Of a stretch of 57,254 nucleotides of DNA, positions 57,176 to 57,254 are shown in pieces (the stretch's first letter is position 1; each line of letters begins with the position of its first letter). The notes under the pieces are model-generated. The model saw only the letters and a list, made by a program, of their open reading frames with translations, ran no database searches and was not told the origin of the DNA. The DNA comes from SSEF01 sp964604195. Its GTDB lineage: Bacteria > Patescibacteriota > Minisyncoccia > Moranbacterales > UBA1568. Where the stretch lies: assembly GCA_964604195.1 (NCBI GenBank), contig CAZRXW010000003.1, positions 1 to 57,254 on the forward strand, written 5' to 3'. The translations under genes were made by a program, and so were the position numbers.

Positions 57176-57254
57176 GAGCCACGAGGAGCGTGGAAAAAAC
57201 TTTTGGATTCAGGAATTTTTGGCGGGAATGTGTTTGTGTCGCGCCTGCGGCGCG
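57176..57254 (-). repeat. Inverted repeat, right copy (upstream of the recombinase start)
   Basis: Read on the plus strand it carries the same sequence as the recombinase 3' end (encoding GAWKKLLDSGIFGGNVFVSR) and reaches the window end. Immediately before it, ATTGGCAAACGAGG also occurs in the recombinase gene about 80 nt further upstream of the left copy, so this copy looks like a recombinase tail with an internal deletion. Confidence 0.9.

Noticed and set aside
1..57254. CRISPR arrays, rRNA genes, and recoding of TGA
   Set aside because: No spaced direct-repeat array or rRNA core was seen, and TGA acts as a normal stop in several conserved genes (for example the LexA-to-CBASS region and the methyltransferase at 30586).

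Overview
The window looks like one contig of a Patescibacteria/CPR bacterium (Parcubacteria-like; inferred from gene content, no rRNA is present). The supporting signs are TrbC/VirB2-like mini-pilins, a PilX-like prepilin carrying a Fibrobacter-type C-terminal domain, a Cys-rich-repeat surface protein, compact housekeeping genes, zinc-ribbon large serine recombinases, a VanW protein and Gld-type ABC genes. Standard genetic code 11 fits everything read. Both ends lie in repeats: a (TCCACC)9 tract at the left, and at the right a copy of the 3' end of the last gene. This suggests the assembly stopped there for that reason.

Layout. 1-16.9 kb is chromosomal core, nearly all on the minus strand: surface protein, prepilin, folD, uppP, DnaQ-like exonuclease, leuS, two mini-pilins, rpoC-rpoB, and a TsaB-like small protein. 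17.1-27.5 kb is a visibly AT-richer lipid island. Six genes (CTP-dependent prenol/DAG kinase-like, GNAT, ATP dikinase with a swivelling His domain, UbiA-like prenyltransferase, BtaA-like aminocarboxypropyltransferase, SDR) are packed with mostly 4-nt overlaps; a membrane protein, a PlsC-like acyltransferase and a CFA synthase lie beside them. 27.7-31.8 kb holds an amidase, small membrane proteins, a sugar-type binding lipoprotein, a methyltransferase, tRNA-Ser(GGA) and a bPH2 membrane protein. A compact multi-hairpin RNA candidate precedes the bPH2 gene.

From about 32 kb the window is accessory DNA. A serine recombinase, an XRE regulator, a broken T5orf172 gene and a relic of the 3' end of a terminase gene come first. 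Then follows a G+C-richer plus-strand block (34.2-48.1 kb): VanW, a CuA-type cupredoxin, three membrane-anchored thioredoxin-fold proteins around a cysteine-desulfurase-like PLP enzyme, a GldA / fused GldF-GldG / DUF4340 ABC system, two membrane proteins and a Zn/Cd-type P1B ATPase. 48.2-57.2 kb is a phage-derived module: terL, terS, a ParB-MTase fusion, a LexA-like S24 repressor, and divergent from it a three-gene unit (DUF2188, CD-NTase, four-TM S-4TM-like effector) read as a short CBASS anti-phage system. A zinc-finger gene split in two and a second serine recombinase end the window.

The main points for a second look are the LexA-controlled CBASS with its shared divergent promoter, the lipid/prenol operon, the structured RNA with alternative pairing before the bPH2 start codon, the inverted repeats around the second recombinase, the terminase relic opposite the intact terminase, and recurrent leaderless promoters (-10 box 6-9 nt from ATG).
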